Shown: positions 1 through 6,226, numbered from the stretch's first letter. The stretch: DNA of 9,512 bases from Spirochaetota bacterium (GCA_023398155.1 JAEWSV010000344.1:1-9512); one strand, 5' to 3'. A program made the numbers and translations. Notes: generated by a model not told the origin, from the sequence alone.

Positions 1-2
1 CG

Positions 3-662
3 GCGGAGCGAGCGGCCGCCGCGGAGCGCGTACTCGTTTCGTATTCTCCCTGGGCCCGTCTCGATTTCATCTATGCATGGATGAGCGAACTCCCGATAGA
101 ACGGGAGATATTGGCCTTCGCGGCGCAGGTGATCGGCGCGGGGAGGGATGCGGAGCGGTCCGGGGCGGGGGCGGAGGCGGTCCGGGCCGCCGCGGAAACG
201 GCGCGAACGGATCGCGGCGAGAGCGCGGTCCGCGTTACCCTCGCCGCGGTCCAAAAGGTCACGCGCGAGGAGCACCGACTCATCGGACTCCTCCGCTTCT
301 CGGAATGGGCGGACGGACGCCTCGTCGCGCGGTGCGCCTGCGACCATGCCGTGTTGCCGGCCCTCGCGGACCATTTCTCGAGGCGCTTCGGCGCGAGACA
401 CTGGGCGATCGTGGACGAGCGGCGGGATTGGGCGCTCGTCGGCGATCCTAAGGAACCGCCGCGCCTCCTGAGCGCCGCGGAGGCCGGGTTCCGCCATTCC
501 GAGGCCGGGGTCGCCGCGGCGATGAACGCCAAGGCGGACGAGTGGGAGGACCTTTGGCGAGGGTACCACCGGTCCATCGCCATCGAATCCAGGATGAATC
601 CGGTCCTGCAGCGCCGCCTCATGCCCGTACGCTATTGGAAATACCTCACGGAACTGCGATGA
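3..662 (+). CDS. DUF4130 / TIGR03915-type probable DNA metabolism protein, 5'-truncated by window edge
   Basis: The reading frame is open from base 3 to the TGA at 660-662, giving 219 visible residues. The ATG at 81 has no good Shine-Dalgarno sequence, and family-like residues (RLDFIYAW) lie directly upstream of it, so 81 is probably an internal Met and the true start is outside the window. Recognisable family signatures are EEHRLIGLLRF (about 267-299), CDHAVLPALADHFSRRF (about 345-395), an ERRDWAL segment (about 417-437), and the C-terminal run from WEDLWRGYHRSIAI through NPVLQRR to MPVRYWKYLTE (about 543-653). This HR..GFLRF...D..VLP....HF..R, then W..Y..S..I..R.N..LQ...MP.RYWK.L.E arrangement is typical of DUF4130. 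In other bacteria such genes usually neighbour a radical SAM protein of the TIGR03916 type and are presumed to act in DNA repair or modification; the biochemistry is unproven. The partner would lie left of the window. The family call is from recognised motifs, not a search. Confidence 0.8.
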   Translation, partial: AERAAAAERVLVSYSPWARLDFIYAWMSELPIEREILAFAAQVIGAGRDAERSGAGAEAVRAAAETARTDRGESAVRVTLAAVQKVTREEHRLIGLLRFSEWADGRLVARCACDHAVLPALADHFSRRFGARHWAIVDERRDWALVGDPKEPPRLLSAAEAGFRHSEAGVAAAMNAKADEWEDLWRGYHRSIAIESRMNPVLQRRLMPVRYWKYLTELR

Positions 663-699
663 TGGGGAAGCCGCGAGCGCCGATAGCGGATGCGTCTAC

Positions 700-705
700 G
701 GAGGT
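700..705 (+). promoter_or_regulatory. Ribosome binding site for the DUF6941-like gene
   Basis: GGAGGT lies 6 nt upstream of the ATG at 712 and fixes that start. The 49-nt gap after the preceding gene contains no convincing promoter or terminator, so the two genes may be co-transcribed. Confidence 0.75.
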
Positions 706-711
706 CCCCGC

Positions 712-1098
712 ATGAAGACGGAACTGTTCACGCTCTGTGATTTCGCGCAGGAAAACGAAGGGAAGCTTACGGTCGTCGGCACCTTCGACACCATCGTAGC
801 CCGGGAATTCCCCTGCGTGCATCCGCTCCTCTCGGTGGTTGTACGCCTGCGCTTCGATATATGGGAATTCGGACGACATACCTTCCGCGTGGAAACCCGC
901 GACCTGGACGGAGAGGCGGTCATCGCGCCGATCTCGGGGAGCCTCGAGGTGCGCGGAGTCGGTAACGCCACCGCCGTTTCCCATATCCTTTTCAACGTTT
1001 CCAATGTCCGTTTTTCCGGCAACGGCGTCGCCGGCTTCGTTCTCCTCGTGGACGAAAAAGAGATCGGCTCCATTCCCCTTTACATCCGTAAAGGGTAA
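712..1098 (+). CDS. Small conserved protein of unknown function, DUF6941-like
   Basis: This encodes 128 residues with no signal peptide and no clear membrane segment, so it is probably cytoplasmic. The N-terminus (MKTELFTLCDFAQENEGKLT, then VVGTFDTI) and the following FPCVHPLLSVVVRLRF segment resemble the DUF6941 family as I remember it. That family has the pattern LFTL.DYA....GKLTIVGTFDTI followed by a predicted beta-sandwich. The rest is rich in predicted beta strands (alternating hydrophobics in TFRVETRDLDGEAVI, AVSHILFNVSNVRF and VAGFVLLVDEKEIGSIPLYI), consistent with a compact all-beta fold. No catalytic motif is visible, and I do not assign a function. The start is supported by GGAGGT six bases upstream. 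It ends in a stem-loop terminator candidate that overlaps its stop codon, which separates it from the sugar operon downstream, so it is probably unrelated to glycan use. Confidence 0.75.
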   Translation: MKTELFTLCDFAQENEGKLTVVGTFDTIVAREFPCVHPLLSVVVRLRFDIWEFGRHTFRVETRDLDGEAVIAPISGSLEVRGVGNATAVSHILFNVSNVRFSGNGVAGFVLLVDEKEIGSIPLYIRKG

Positions 1099-1103
1099 TT
1101 TTC
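1072..1103 (+). terminator. Candidate intrinsic terminator overlapping the stop codon of the preceding gene
   Basis: CCCTTTAC (1076-1083) and GTAAAGGG (1088-1095) are perfect complements around an ATCC loop. After one C/T mismatch (1075/1096) the stem continues with ATT (1072-1074) pairing AAT (1097-1099). The 3' side runs into a short T stretch (1099-1102). The TAA stop (1096-1098) lies in the descending arm. The T-run is short, so efficiency may be modest. It sits just before the promoter region of the sugar operon, where a terminator would be expected. Confidence 0.6.
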
Positions 1104-1118
1104 AGTTATCAAAAAAAC

Positions 1119-1147
1119 TTGCACTTTCTTCGAACCCATGATAGCTT
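1119..1147 (+). promoter_or_regulatory. Weak candidate sigma70-type promoter of the sugar transport operon
   Basis: TTGCAC (1119-1124) is followed after exactly 17 nt by TAGCTT (1142-1147). The latter keeps the three most conserved -10 positions (T1, A2, T6). A run of seven A residues (1111-1117) directly upstream could act as an UP-like element. Transcription would start near 1154, exactly where the first palindrome begins, which suits repression. Each box matches consensus at only 3 of 6 positions, so this is tentative. Confidence 0.4.
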
Positions 1148-1153
1148 GTCCTA

Positions 1154-1173
1154 AATCGATTTCGAAATCGATT
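1154..1173 (+). promoter_or_regulatory. Operator candidate 1: perfect 20-bp CG-centred palindrome
   Basis: The sequence at 1154-1173 (AATCGATTTC / GAAATCGATT) equals its own reverse complement over all 20 bases, with CG at the centre (1163-1164). A CG-centred palindrome is the usual form of LacI-family operators, and a LacI-family gene is encoded at 6292. Its position between the candidate promoter and the ribosome binding site suits a repressor site. Assignment to that regulator is inference. Confidence 0.65.
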
Positions 1174-1185
1174 GCGCAACCGATT
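1166..1185 (+). promoter_or_regulatory. Operator candidate 2: overlapping near-palindrome, shared with the lacI promoter
   Basis: The half AATCGATTGC (1166-1175) faces GCAACCGATT (1176-1185), with 9 of 10 positions complementary around a central CG. It overlaps candidate 1, and the two centres are 12 bp apart, about one helical turn. The right half, GCAACCGATT, recurs exactly at 6231-6240 in front of the LacI-family gene, which argues that this is the recognition element of that regulator. Confidence 0.65.
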
Positions 1186-1193
1186 AAGGAGGA
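1186..1193 (+). promoter_or_regulatory. Strong ribosome binding site for the sugar-binding protein
   Basis: AAGGAGGA lies 6 nt before the ATG at 1200, a near-perfect Shine-Dalgarno sequence. This suits high expression of a substrate-binding protein. It directly abuts operator candidate 2. Confidence 0.85.
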
Positions 1194-1199
1194 ACTCGT

Positions 1200-2453
1200 A
1201 TGAAGAAGTTTCTAGCGGTCCTGCTCGCGGCCCTGACGGTCTCGAGCGTCTTTGCAGCGCCCAAGAAGCTCGTCGTGTGGTCGTTCACGGACGAACTGGC
1301 TAAGATGATCGAGTACTACAAGAAAGCGAATCCCGACGTCCAGATCGAATTCGTGCTCGTGCCGAACGACGTGTACCAGTCCAAGCTCAAGCCCGTTCTC
1401 CAGAGCGGCCAGGGCACCCCGGACGTCTTCACCCTCGAAGCCGCCTACGTGAAGGGCTACGTCGAGTCCGGCTACATGGCCGACCTGAAGCCCATCGAGA
1501 AGTTCGCCAAGGATACGGTCAAGTACACCAAGGACGTGACCACCAGCGCCGACGGCAAGCTCCGCGGCCTTTCATGGCAGGCTACCCCCGGCGCCTACTT
1601 CTATCGCCGCTCCATCGCGAAGAAGTACCTCGGCACCGATGATCCGAAAGCCATCCAGAAGATGCTCGGCAGCCCCGAGAAGTTCGTGGAAGTCGGCAAG
1701 ACCCTCAAGGCCAAGTCGAACGGCTCCGCGGTCCTCATCTCCTCCCTCGGCGACCTCTTCCAGGTCTACAAGGCCGGACGCAAGGACGGCTGGGTCAAGG
1801 GCAAGCGCTTCATCATGGATCCGCTCATGGTCCAGCTCTGGAAGGACGCCAAGAACTTCCGCGACCTCGGCATCGACGGCCGCCAGGGCCAGTGGGGCGA
1901 GGGTTGGTTCGCCGGTATGAAGGGCGCCCTCAAGGACGAGTCCGGCAAGCCGGTCGAAGTCCTCGGTTACCTCCTCCCGACCTGGGGTCTCCACTACGTG
2001 CTGAAGCCGAACGCCGGCGACACCGCGGGCGACTGGGCGATGGTCGAAGGCCCGATCCCCTACTTCTGGGGCGGTACCTGGGCCGCTGCTTATGACAAGT
2101 CCCCGAACAAGGCCCTCGCCATGGAATTCATCAAGTTCCTGACCACCGACGAGAAGTTCCTGGAGCAGTGGGCCAAGGACACCGGCGACATGGTCTCCAA
2201 CGCGAAGGTCGTCAACAAGATCAAGGATACCTACAAGGAACCCTTCCTCGGCGGACAGAACCACTACGCCGAATTCGCCGCCATGGCCCAGAACGTCAGC
2301 GCGAAGGTGCTCACCGGCTACGACCAGGAGATCGAGTCGATCTACCAGGAGCAGATGGACAACTACGTGACCGGCAAGAAAGACCTCGAGACGGCCATCG
2401 CCGATTTCAAGGCCGCCGTCAAGAACCAGTATCCCGACCTGATCGTCCGCTAA
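1200..2453 (+). CDS. ABC transporter extracellular sugar/oligosaccharide-binding protein (family 1 type)
   Basis: This 417-residue protein is of normal length for family 1 solute-binding proteins. It has a classic signal peptide: KK near the N-terminus, a hydrophobic core FLAVLLAALTV, and a cleavage site about VFA|A at residue 19. There is no lipobox Cys, so it should be a free periplasmic protein. The mature part opens with KKLVVWSFTDELAKMIEYY and then KANPDVQIEFV, followed by VYQSKLKPVLQSGQGTPDVFTLEA (about 58-81), the typical first-lobe pattern of sugar binders. WGGTWAAAYDKSPNKALAMEFIKFLTTDEKF (about 290-320) is the usual C-terminal-lobe signature. Aromatic residues such as W127, Y133, W231 and W236 could stack against sugar rings. 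Lysine is almost always AAG and codons are strongly C/G-ending, suggesting high expression. The gene opens a unit with two permeases and a GH43 enzyme, so the ligand is probably a xylo-, arabino- or gluco-oligosaccharide; the exact ligand cannot be read from sequence. Confidence 0.93.
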   Translation: MKKFLAVLLAALTVSSVFAAPKKLVVWSFTDELAKMIEYYKKANPDVQIEFVLVPNDVYQSKLKPVLQSGQGTPDVFTLEAAYVKGYVESGYMADLKPIEKFAKDTVKYTKDVTTSADGKLRGLSWQATPGAYFYRRSIAKKYLGTDDPKAIQKMLGSPEKFVEVGKTLKAKSNGSAVLISSLGDLFQVYKAGRKDGWVKGKRFIMDPLMVQLWKDAKNFRDLGIDGRQGQWGEGWFAGMKGALKDESGKPVEVLGYLLPTWGLHYVLKPNAGDTAGDWAMVEGPIPYFWGGTWAAAYDKSPNKALAMEFIKFLTTDEKFLEQWAKDTGDMVSNAKVVNKIKDTYKEPFLGGQNHYAEFAAMAQNVSAKVLTGYDQEIESIYQEQMDNYVTGKKDLETAIADFKAAVKNQYPDLIVR

Positions 2454-2473
2454 ACCCGGAATCTACTGCATAA

Positions 2474-2494
2474 GCGGGCGCCTCCGGCGCCCGC
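2474..2494 (+). promoter_or_regulatory. GC-rich hairpin after the binding-protein gene
   Basis: GCGGGCGCC (2474-2482) and GGCGCCCGC (2486-2494) form a perfect 9-bp stem with a TCC loop, beginning 20 nt after the stop codon. No T-run follows, so it is not a canonical intrinsic terminator. With the hairpin at 2508-2545 it could block 3' exonuclease and raise the level of the binding-protein mRNA relative to the permeases. Confidence 0.6.
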
Positions 2495-2507
2495 GGGCGC
2501 ACCTGAA

Positions 2508-2545
2508 CGTCCATTCGTTCCGCCGTGAGGCGGAGCGAATGGACG
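2508..2545 (+). promoter_or_regulatory. 17-bp GNRA-capped hairpin between binding-protein and permease genes
   Basis: The arm at 2508-2524 (CGTCCATTCGTTCCGCC) pairs with 2529-2545 (GGCGGAGCGAATGGACG) in a 17-bp stem whose only non-Watson-Crick position is a G-U wobble (2518/2535). The loop GTGA is a GNRA tetraloop. No T-run follows, so read-through into the permease genes is expected. By analogy with intergenic repeats in other binding-protein operons it probably stabilises the upstream message or partly attenuates transcription; that role is inference. Confidence 0.65.
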
Positions 2546-2578
2546 CCGCGCCCGACGCCGCGCTGAATGGCAAACGAC

Positions 2579-2583
2579 GGGAG
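2579..2583 (+). promoter_or_regulatory. Ribosome binding site that decides the permease 1 start
   Basis: GGGAG lies 7 nt before the ATG at 2591. The in-frame ATG at 2567 has no Shine-Dalgarno sequence and would add eight residues (MANDGRNQ), so 2591 is preferred. Confidence 0.65.
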
Positions 2584-2590
2584 AAACCAG

Positions 2591-3760
2591 ATGAGTAAGA
2601 AGAAAGGCGGCGGGTCGCGTTACGATCGCTTTGGGTACATGTTCATAGCTCCCTTCGTGATCGTCTTCCTGACCCTACAATTATTCCCTATTTTTTATAC
2701 CCTCTTTTTGGGCTTCACGGATTTTAAGGGCTTGGCCCAGACATTCAAGATCGTCGGACTTCAAAATTTCTATTCCGTGTCGTATGACGCCGAGATTCCC
2801 GGCCTCGTGGAAGACGACGCGTGGGCGATCGTCGATGCCTTATTCGAGGAAGGCGCGATCGACGCGGACGCGGAGGACGCAGGCGACGGGTCCTTCACGC
2901 TCCTCGTATTCAGCGCTTCCAAAAAGCAGCTCCCCACGCTCACCAAGGTCCTCGCCGATTTCGGTATAGAGGGCGATCAATTGAAGGAGGGCTTGTTCGC
3001 GACCAAGGGCGGCCTCCTCTTCGATAAGTTCTTCTGGAAAGCTTTCGCGAACAACTGGATCATCTGGTCGATGAACTTCGTTCCCCAGTTGCTGTTCGCG
3101 CTCATCATCGCGGTCATCTTCACCGACCTCAAGCTCCGCATACGCGGAGGCGGCTTCTTCAAGCCGGTTTTCTATATGCCGAACGTGCTCAATACCGCTT
3201 CCGTGGCCGTACTCTTCGCGACGCTGTTCTACTGGCCCGTCGGACCGGTGAATCAGTTCCTCGTGCAGTCCGGCCTCCTGAAAGAGGCGATAAACTTTTA
3301 CCGGGCCCCCGAATGGACGCGCGCCATCGTCGTCTTCATCCAAACCTGGATGTGGTACGGCTCCACCATGATCCTCCTCATAGCGGGTATTTCCGGAATA
3401 TCTCCCTCCCTCTACGAGGCGGCCTACGTGGACGGCGCCAATACGCGCCAGATGTTCTTCCGCATCACCCTGCCGCTCCTCAAGCCGGTCATGCTGTATA
3501 TCTTGGTGACCTCCATGATCGGCGGTATGCAGATGTTCGATATCCCGTACCTGCTCACGAACCGCCGCGGCGATCCGGACGGTTCCATCATGACGACGCC
3601 GGTTTACATCTACATCCAGGCCTTCACGAACGCGAACAACTACAGCTACGCATCGGCCGTTTCCTTCGGCCTCTTCTTGTTGACGCTCGTGCTCAGCCTC
3701 TTCGTGTTCTTCATCTTGCGGGACAAGGACGATACCGGCATCAAGAAGGCTAGGGGGTAG
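2591..3760 (+). CDS. ABC sugar transporter permease, MalF-like, with an extra domain after the first membrane segment
   Basis: This 389-residue inner-membrane permease belongs to the binding-protein-dependent sugar family; such proteins are usually about 290-310 residues. TM1 is about 17-40 (MFIAPFVIVFLTLQLFPIFY). Further membrane segments are about 157-178, 198-214, 246-268, 300-315 and 356-376. The EAA loop, which contacts the ATPase, is clear at 276-299: EAAYVDGA, then RITLPLLKP. Residues about 65-145 are an insertion: an acidic, soluble-looking stretch (EDDAWAIVDALFEEGAIDAD, then SFTLLVFSASKKQLPTLTKVLADFGI) between TM1 and the usual FW..F.N..I..... segment. It should face the periplasm and lies where E. 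coli MalF carries its P2 loop, which contacts the maltose-binding protein. It follows the binding-protein gene and precedes the partner permease by 2 nt. No ATPase gene is in the window, so a shared MsmK/UgpC-type ATPase is likely. Confidence 0.92.
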   Translation: MSKKKGGGSRYDRFGYMFIAPFVIVFLTLQLFPIFYTLFLGFTDFKGLAQTFKIVGLQNFYSVSYDAEIPGLVEDDAWAIVDALFEEGAIDADAEDAGDGSFTLLVFSASKKQLPTLTKVLADFGIEGDQLKEGLFATKGGLLFDKFFWKAFANNWIIWSMNFVPQLLFALIIAVIFTDLKLRIRGGGFFKPVFYMPNVLNTASVAVLFATLFYWPVGPVNQFLVQSGLLKEAINFYRAPEWTRAIVVFIQTWMWYGSTMILLIAGISGISPSLYEAAYVDGANTRQMFFRITLPLLKPVMLYILVTSMIGGMQMFDIPYLLTNRRGDPDGSIMTTPVYIYIQAFTNANNYSYASAVSFGLFLLTLVLSLFVFFILRDKDDTGIKKARG

Positions 3761-3762
3761 TC

Positions 3763-4614
3763 ATGAAAAACAACGCTTTCTACAACATGCAGGTCGCGCT
3801 CCAGCGCACCGTCGTCTACGCCTTCTTCATCATCATGGCCGCGATCTCCCTCGTGCCGATCTGGATAATGGTGATCAACTCTACCCGCTCCTCGGAGGAG
3901 ATCCAGAACGGCATCTCCCTCCTGCCGAGCATCTACTTCTTCGAGAACTGGGATATACTCACCGGCCGCGGATTCGCGATCGCGCGGGGCTTCCTCAACT
4001 CTGCCATCGTGGCCCTGTCCACGACCGTCGTGGCCATTTATTTCTCGGCCATGACGGCCTACGGCTTCCACGTTTACAACTTCAGGGGCAAGAAGCCGAT
4101 GTTCGTGATCATCCTCGGCATGATCATGATTCCGCCCCAGCTCGGCCTCATCGGATTCTACCGGTTCATGGGCCAACTGCGCATGCTGGATTCCTTCCTG
4201 CCGCTGATCCTGCCGGCCATCGCGTCGGCGTCCACGGTCTTCTTCATCCGCCAGTACCTTAGGGCCACCTTCCAGATGGAGCTCGTGGAATCGGCGCGCA
4301 TCGACGGGGCGGGGGAATTCAGCACCTTTAACCGGATCATCCTGCCGGTGATCTCCCCGAGCCTCGCGTCCATGGCGATCTTCGCCTTCGTCGGCTCGTG
4401 GAACAACTTCATCACGCCGTACATCCTCATCAGCGATAAGCAGAAATACACGCTCACGATGCTCGTCCAGCTCCTCCGCACCGACATCTATAAGACCGAA
4501 TTCGGCGGCGTCTATCTGGGAATCACGATCTGCATCGTGCCGATACTCGTGTTCTTCGCCTTCATGTCCAAGTACATCATCGCGGGCGTAGCGCTCGGCG
4601 GCGTCAAGGAGTAG
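3763..4614 (+). CDS. ABC sugar transporter permease, MalG-like partner
   Basis: This 283-residue protein has the normal length for MalG-like permeases. TM1 is about 17-38 (VVYAFFIIMAAISLVPIWIM), followed by the characteristic NSTRSSEEI...SLLPS stretch. Further segments are about 77-100, 113-131, 144-163, 202-222 and 250-273. The EAA loop is at about 176-198 (ESARIDGA, then RIILPVISP), and the C-terminal SKYIIAGVALGGVKE is the typical G....G..KE ending. It would form the heterodimeric channel with the preceding permease. The start follows that stop codon by 2 nt, with AGGGGG 5 nt upstream overlapping the end of the previous gene, so the two are probably translationally coupled. The assignment is secure; the transported sugar is not determined. 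Confidence 0.93.
   Translation: MKNNAFYNMQVALQRTVVYAFFIIMAAISLVPIWIMVINSTRSSEEIQNGISLLPSIYFFENWDILTGRGFAIARGFLNSAIVALSTTVVAIYFSAMTAYGFHVYNFRGKKPMFVIILGMIMIPPQLGLIGFYRFMGQLRMLDSFLPLILPAIASASTVFFIRQYLRATFQMELVESARIDGAGEFSTFNRIILPVISPSLASMAIFAFVGSWNNFITPYILISDKQKYTLTMLVQLLRTDIYKTEFGGVYLGITICIVPILVFFAFMSKYIIAGVALGGVKE
4606..4611 (+). promoter_or_regulatory. Ribosome binding site of the GH43 gene, inside the permease 2 coding end
   Basis: AAGGAG lies 7 nt before the ATG at 4619 and encodes the last codons of permease 2. Stop (4612-4614) and start (4619) are 4 nt apart, which suits translational coupling of transport and hydrolysis. Confidence 0.75.
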
Positions 4615-4618
4615 TTCG

Positions 4619-6214
4619 ATGGGAACCATCCGTAACCCGGTGCTTACCGGGTTCCACCCTGATCCTTCAATGATTTTCCACGACGGATGGTTCTATGTCG
4701 CCAACTCCACGTTCGAGTGGTTCGGCGGAGTCGAGATCAGCCGGTCGCGGGACCTCGCGGTGTGGGAACATGTGACCCGTCCGCTGGCTACCCGTAAATA
4801 CCTTGATATGCTCGGGAATCCCGAGTCCGGCGGCATCTGGGCTCCCTGCCTGACCTTCGCGGACGGCCTCTTTTGGCTCATCTTCACCGACGTGAAGACC
4901 TGGGCCGGCGAACCGTTCAAGGACACGTGCAATTACGTCACTACCGCGCGGGACCTCAAGGGCTCGTGGAGCGAACCGGTCTTCCTCAATAGTTCAGGGT
5001 TCGATCCGTCCCTCTTCCACGACGACGACGGGCGGAAGTGGTACGTGAACATGGAGTGGGATTACCGGGAGCCGGGCACCAAGAAATTCACCGGGATACT
5101 GCTCCAGGAGTTCGATCCCGATTCGATGTCCCTCGTAGGGCCGATCACGAAAATTTTCCGCGGCACCGAGATCGGCTCGGTCGAGGGGCCGCACGTCTAT
5201 AAGAAGGACGGTTGGTACTACCTCGTGACCGCGGAAGGCGGCACGGTTTATAACCACGCGGTGACCGTGGCCCGTTCACGGAAGATCGACGGGCCCTACG
5301 AGGTCCATCCCGAGAACCCGCTCATCTCCTCCCGCGGCGATCCGTCGCTCTTTCTGCAGAAAGCGGGGCACGGCAGCTGGTGCGAGGGGCCGGACGGTAA
5401 ATGGTTCCTCGCCTATCTCGTGGGGCGCCCGCTTCCGGGAACGGAACGCTGCGTACTCGGCCGAGAGACCGCTATCGCCGAGCTGGAGTGGAAGGCGGGC
5501 TGGCCGTACGTTAAAGGCGGCGCAAATAAACCGCCGGCTACCGTCGAAGTTCCATGGTCCGCGCCGCGAAGGAAAACCGAGAACGCGGAGTACCGTTTCG
5601 CTCCTTCTCCGTCCGCGGAGAGCGAGCGTTTCCACGCGGACTTCATGACCTTGCGGCTTCCCTTTGAGGCGGAGCGCTTTTCCTTTGAGTCCCGTCCCGG
5701 TTTCTTGAGGATCTACGGCCGAGATTCGCTCATATCGCACCACGAGCAATCCCTCGTCGCGCGACGCCAGACCGATTTCTCGTTCCGCGCGGAAACGCGG
5801 CTCGAATTCTCGCCCGCCTCTTTCCAGGAGATGGCCGGCCTCGTGTATCGCTACGGCGAGCGCGACTGGTATTACCTCAGGATGAGCTTCGATGAGAAGA
5901 AGGGCGCGGCTACGGTCGGCATCCTCGCTATGGATGACGGTCGGTTCTCCCTTCCCCTCGGCGAGGCTGAAGCGGTCGTCGGCGGCGCGGTGCGGTTGCG
6001 CGCCGAAGTGCGGTATCGAACGTTGGAATTCTCTTTCGCGGTCGAGGGCGGCGAGTGGCGCCGGATCGGAGAAAGCTTGGACGCGAGCATACTTTCGGAC
6101 GAATACGGCGGACTCGGCTTCACGGGGGCCTTCGTCGGTATGGCGTGCCAGGATCTCCGATCGCGGAAGGCGTATGCCGACTTTGAATACTTCAAGTATG
6201 AAGCTCTGGAGTAG
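4619..6214 (+). CDS. GH43 beta-xylosidase / alpha-L-arabinofuranosidase (subfamily 11-like), cytoplasmic
   Basis: This 531-residue protein has no signal peptide, so it should act on imported oligosaccharides in the cytoplasm. It resembles the two-domain GH43 beta-xylosidases typified by the Selenomonas ruminantium enzyme. The five-bladed beta-propeller spans about 4-310. The inverting catalytic set is visible: general base D15 (in GFHPDPS), pKa modulator D129 (in SSGFDPSLF) and general acid E189 (in GSVEGPHVY). Other conserved parts are STFEWFGGVEISRSRDL (30-46), WAPCL (74-78), the HGSWCEGPDGKWFLAYLVGRPL stretch (251-272, containing conserved H251 and R270) and LGRETAI (280-286). The C-terminal concanavalin-like domain spans about 335-531 and ends in the typical ADFEYFKYE. 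The enzyme releases xylose and/or arabinose from non-reducing ends, and many relatives do both. Placement directly after the permeases suggests that xylo- or arabinoxylo-oligosaccharides are among the transported substrates. Catalytic residues are intact. Confidence 0.93.
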   Translation: MGTIRNPVLTGFHPDPSMIFHDGWFYVANSTFEWFGGVEISRSRDLAVWEHVTRPLATRKYLDMLGNPESGGIWAPCLTFADGLFWLIFTDVKTWAGEPFKDTCNYVTTARDLKGSWSEPVFLNSSGFDPSLFHDDDGRKWYVNMEWDYREPGTKKFTGILLQEFDPDSMSLVGPITKIFRGTEIGSVEGPHVYKKDGWYYLVTAEGGTVYNHAVTVARSRKIDGPYEVHPENPLISSRGDPSLFLQKAGHGSWCEGPDGKWFLAYLVGRPLPGTERCVLGRETAIAELEWKAGWPYVKGGANKPPATVEVPWSAPRRKTENAEYRFAPSPSAESERFHADFMTLRLPFEAERFSFESRPGFLRIYGRDSLISHHEQSLVARRQTDFSFRAETRLEFSPASFQEMAGLVYRYGERDWYYLRMSFDEKKGAATVGILAMDDGRFSLPLGEAEAVVGGAVRLRAEVRYRTLEFSFAVEGGEWRRIGESLDASILSDEYGGLGFTGAFVGMACQDLRSRKAYADFEYFKYEALE

Positions 6215-6226
6215 GGCCTCGGCGCT

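Noticed and set aside
81..83. ATG at 81 as the true start of the DUF4130 gene
   Set aside because: The frame is open to the window edge with family-like residues before 81, and there is no ribosome binding site.
1572..2264. 230-codon minus-strand open frame opposite the binding-protein gene
   Set aside because: The codon bias and domain content of the + strand gene explain it. The minus product is a Gly/Leu/Asp/Glu-rich shadow with no ribosome binding site that I could support.
2461..2566. The two hairpins after the binding-protein gene as rho-independent terminators
   Set aside because: Neither is followed by a T-run; the next bases are GC-rich, and the permease genes downstream show no good promoter of their own.
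2567..2590. Upstream in-frame ATG of permease 1 at 2567
   Set aside because: It has no Shine-Dalgarno sequence. The ATG at 2591 has GGGAG 7 nt upstream and gives the expected Lys-rich cytoplasmic N-terminus.
3646..4629. 327-codon open frame on the minus strand opposite the permease 2 gene
   Set aside because: Its product is a low-complexity run rich in Glu, Asp, His and Arg, typical of the antisense of GC-rich coding DNA. The + strand gene is certain from its EAA loop and membrane segments.
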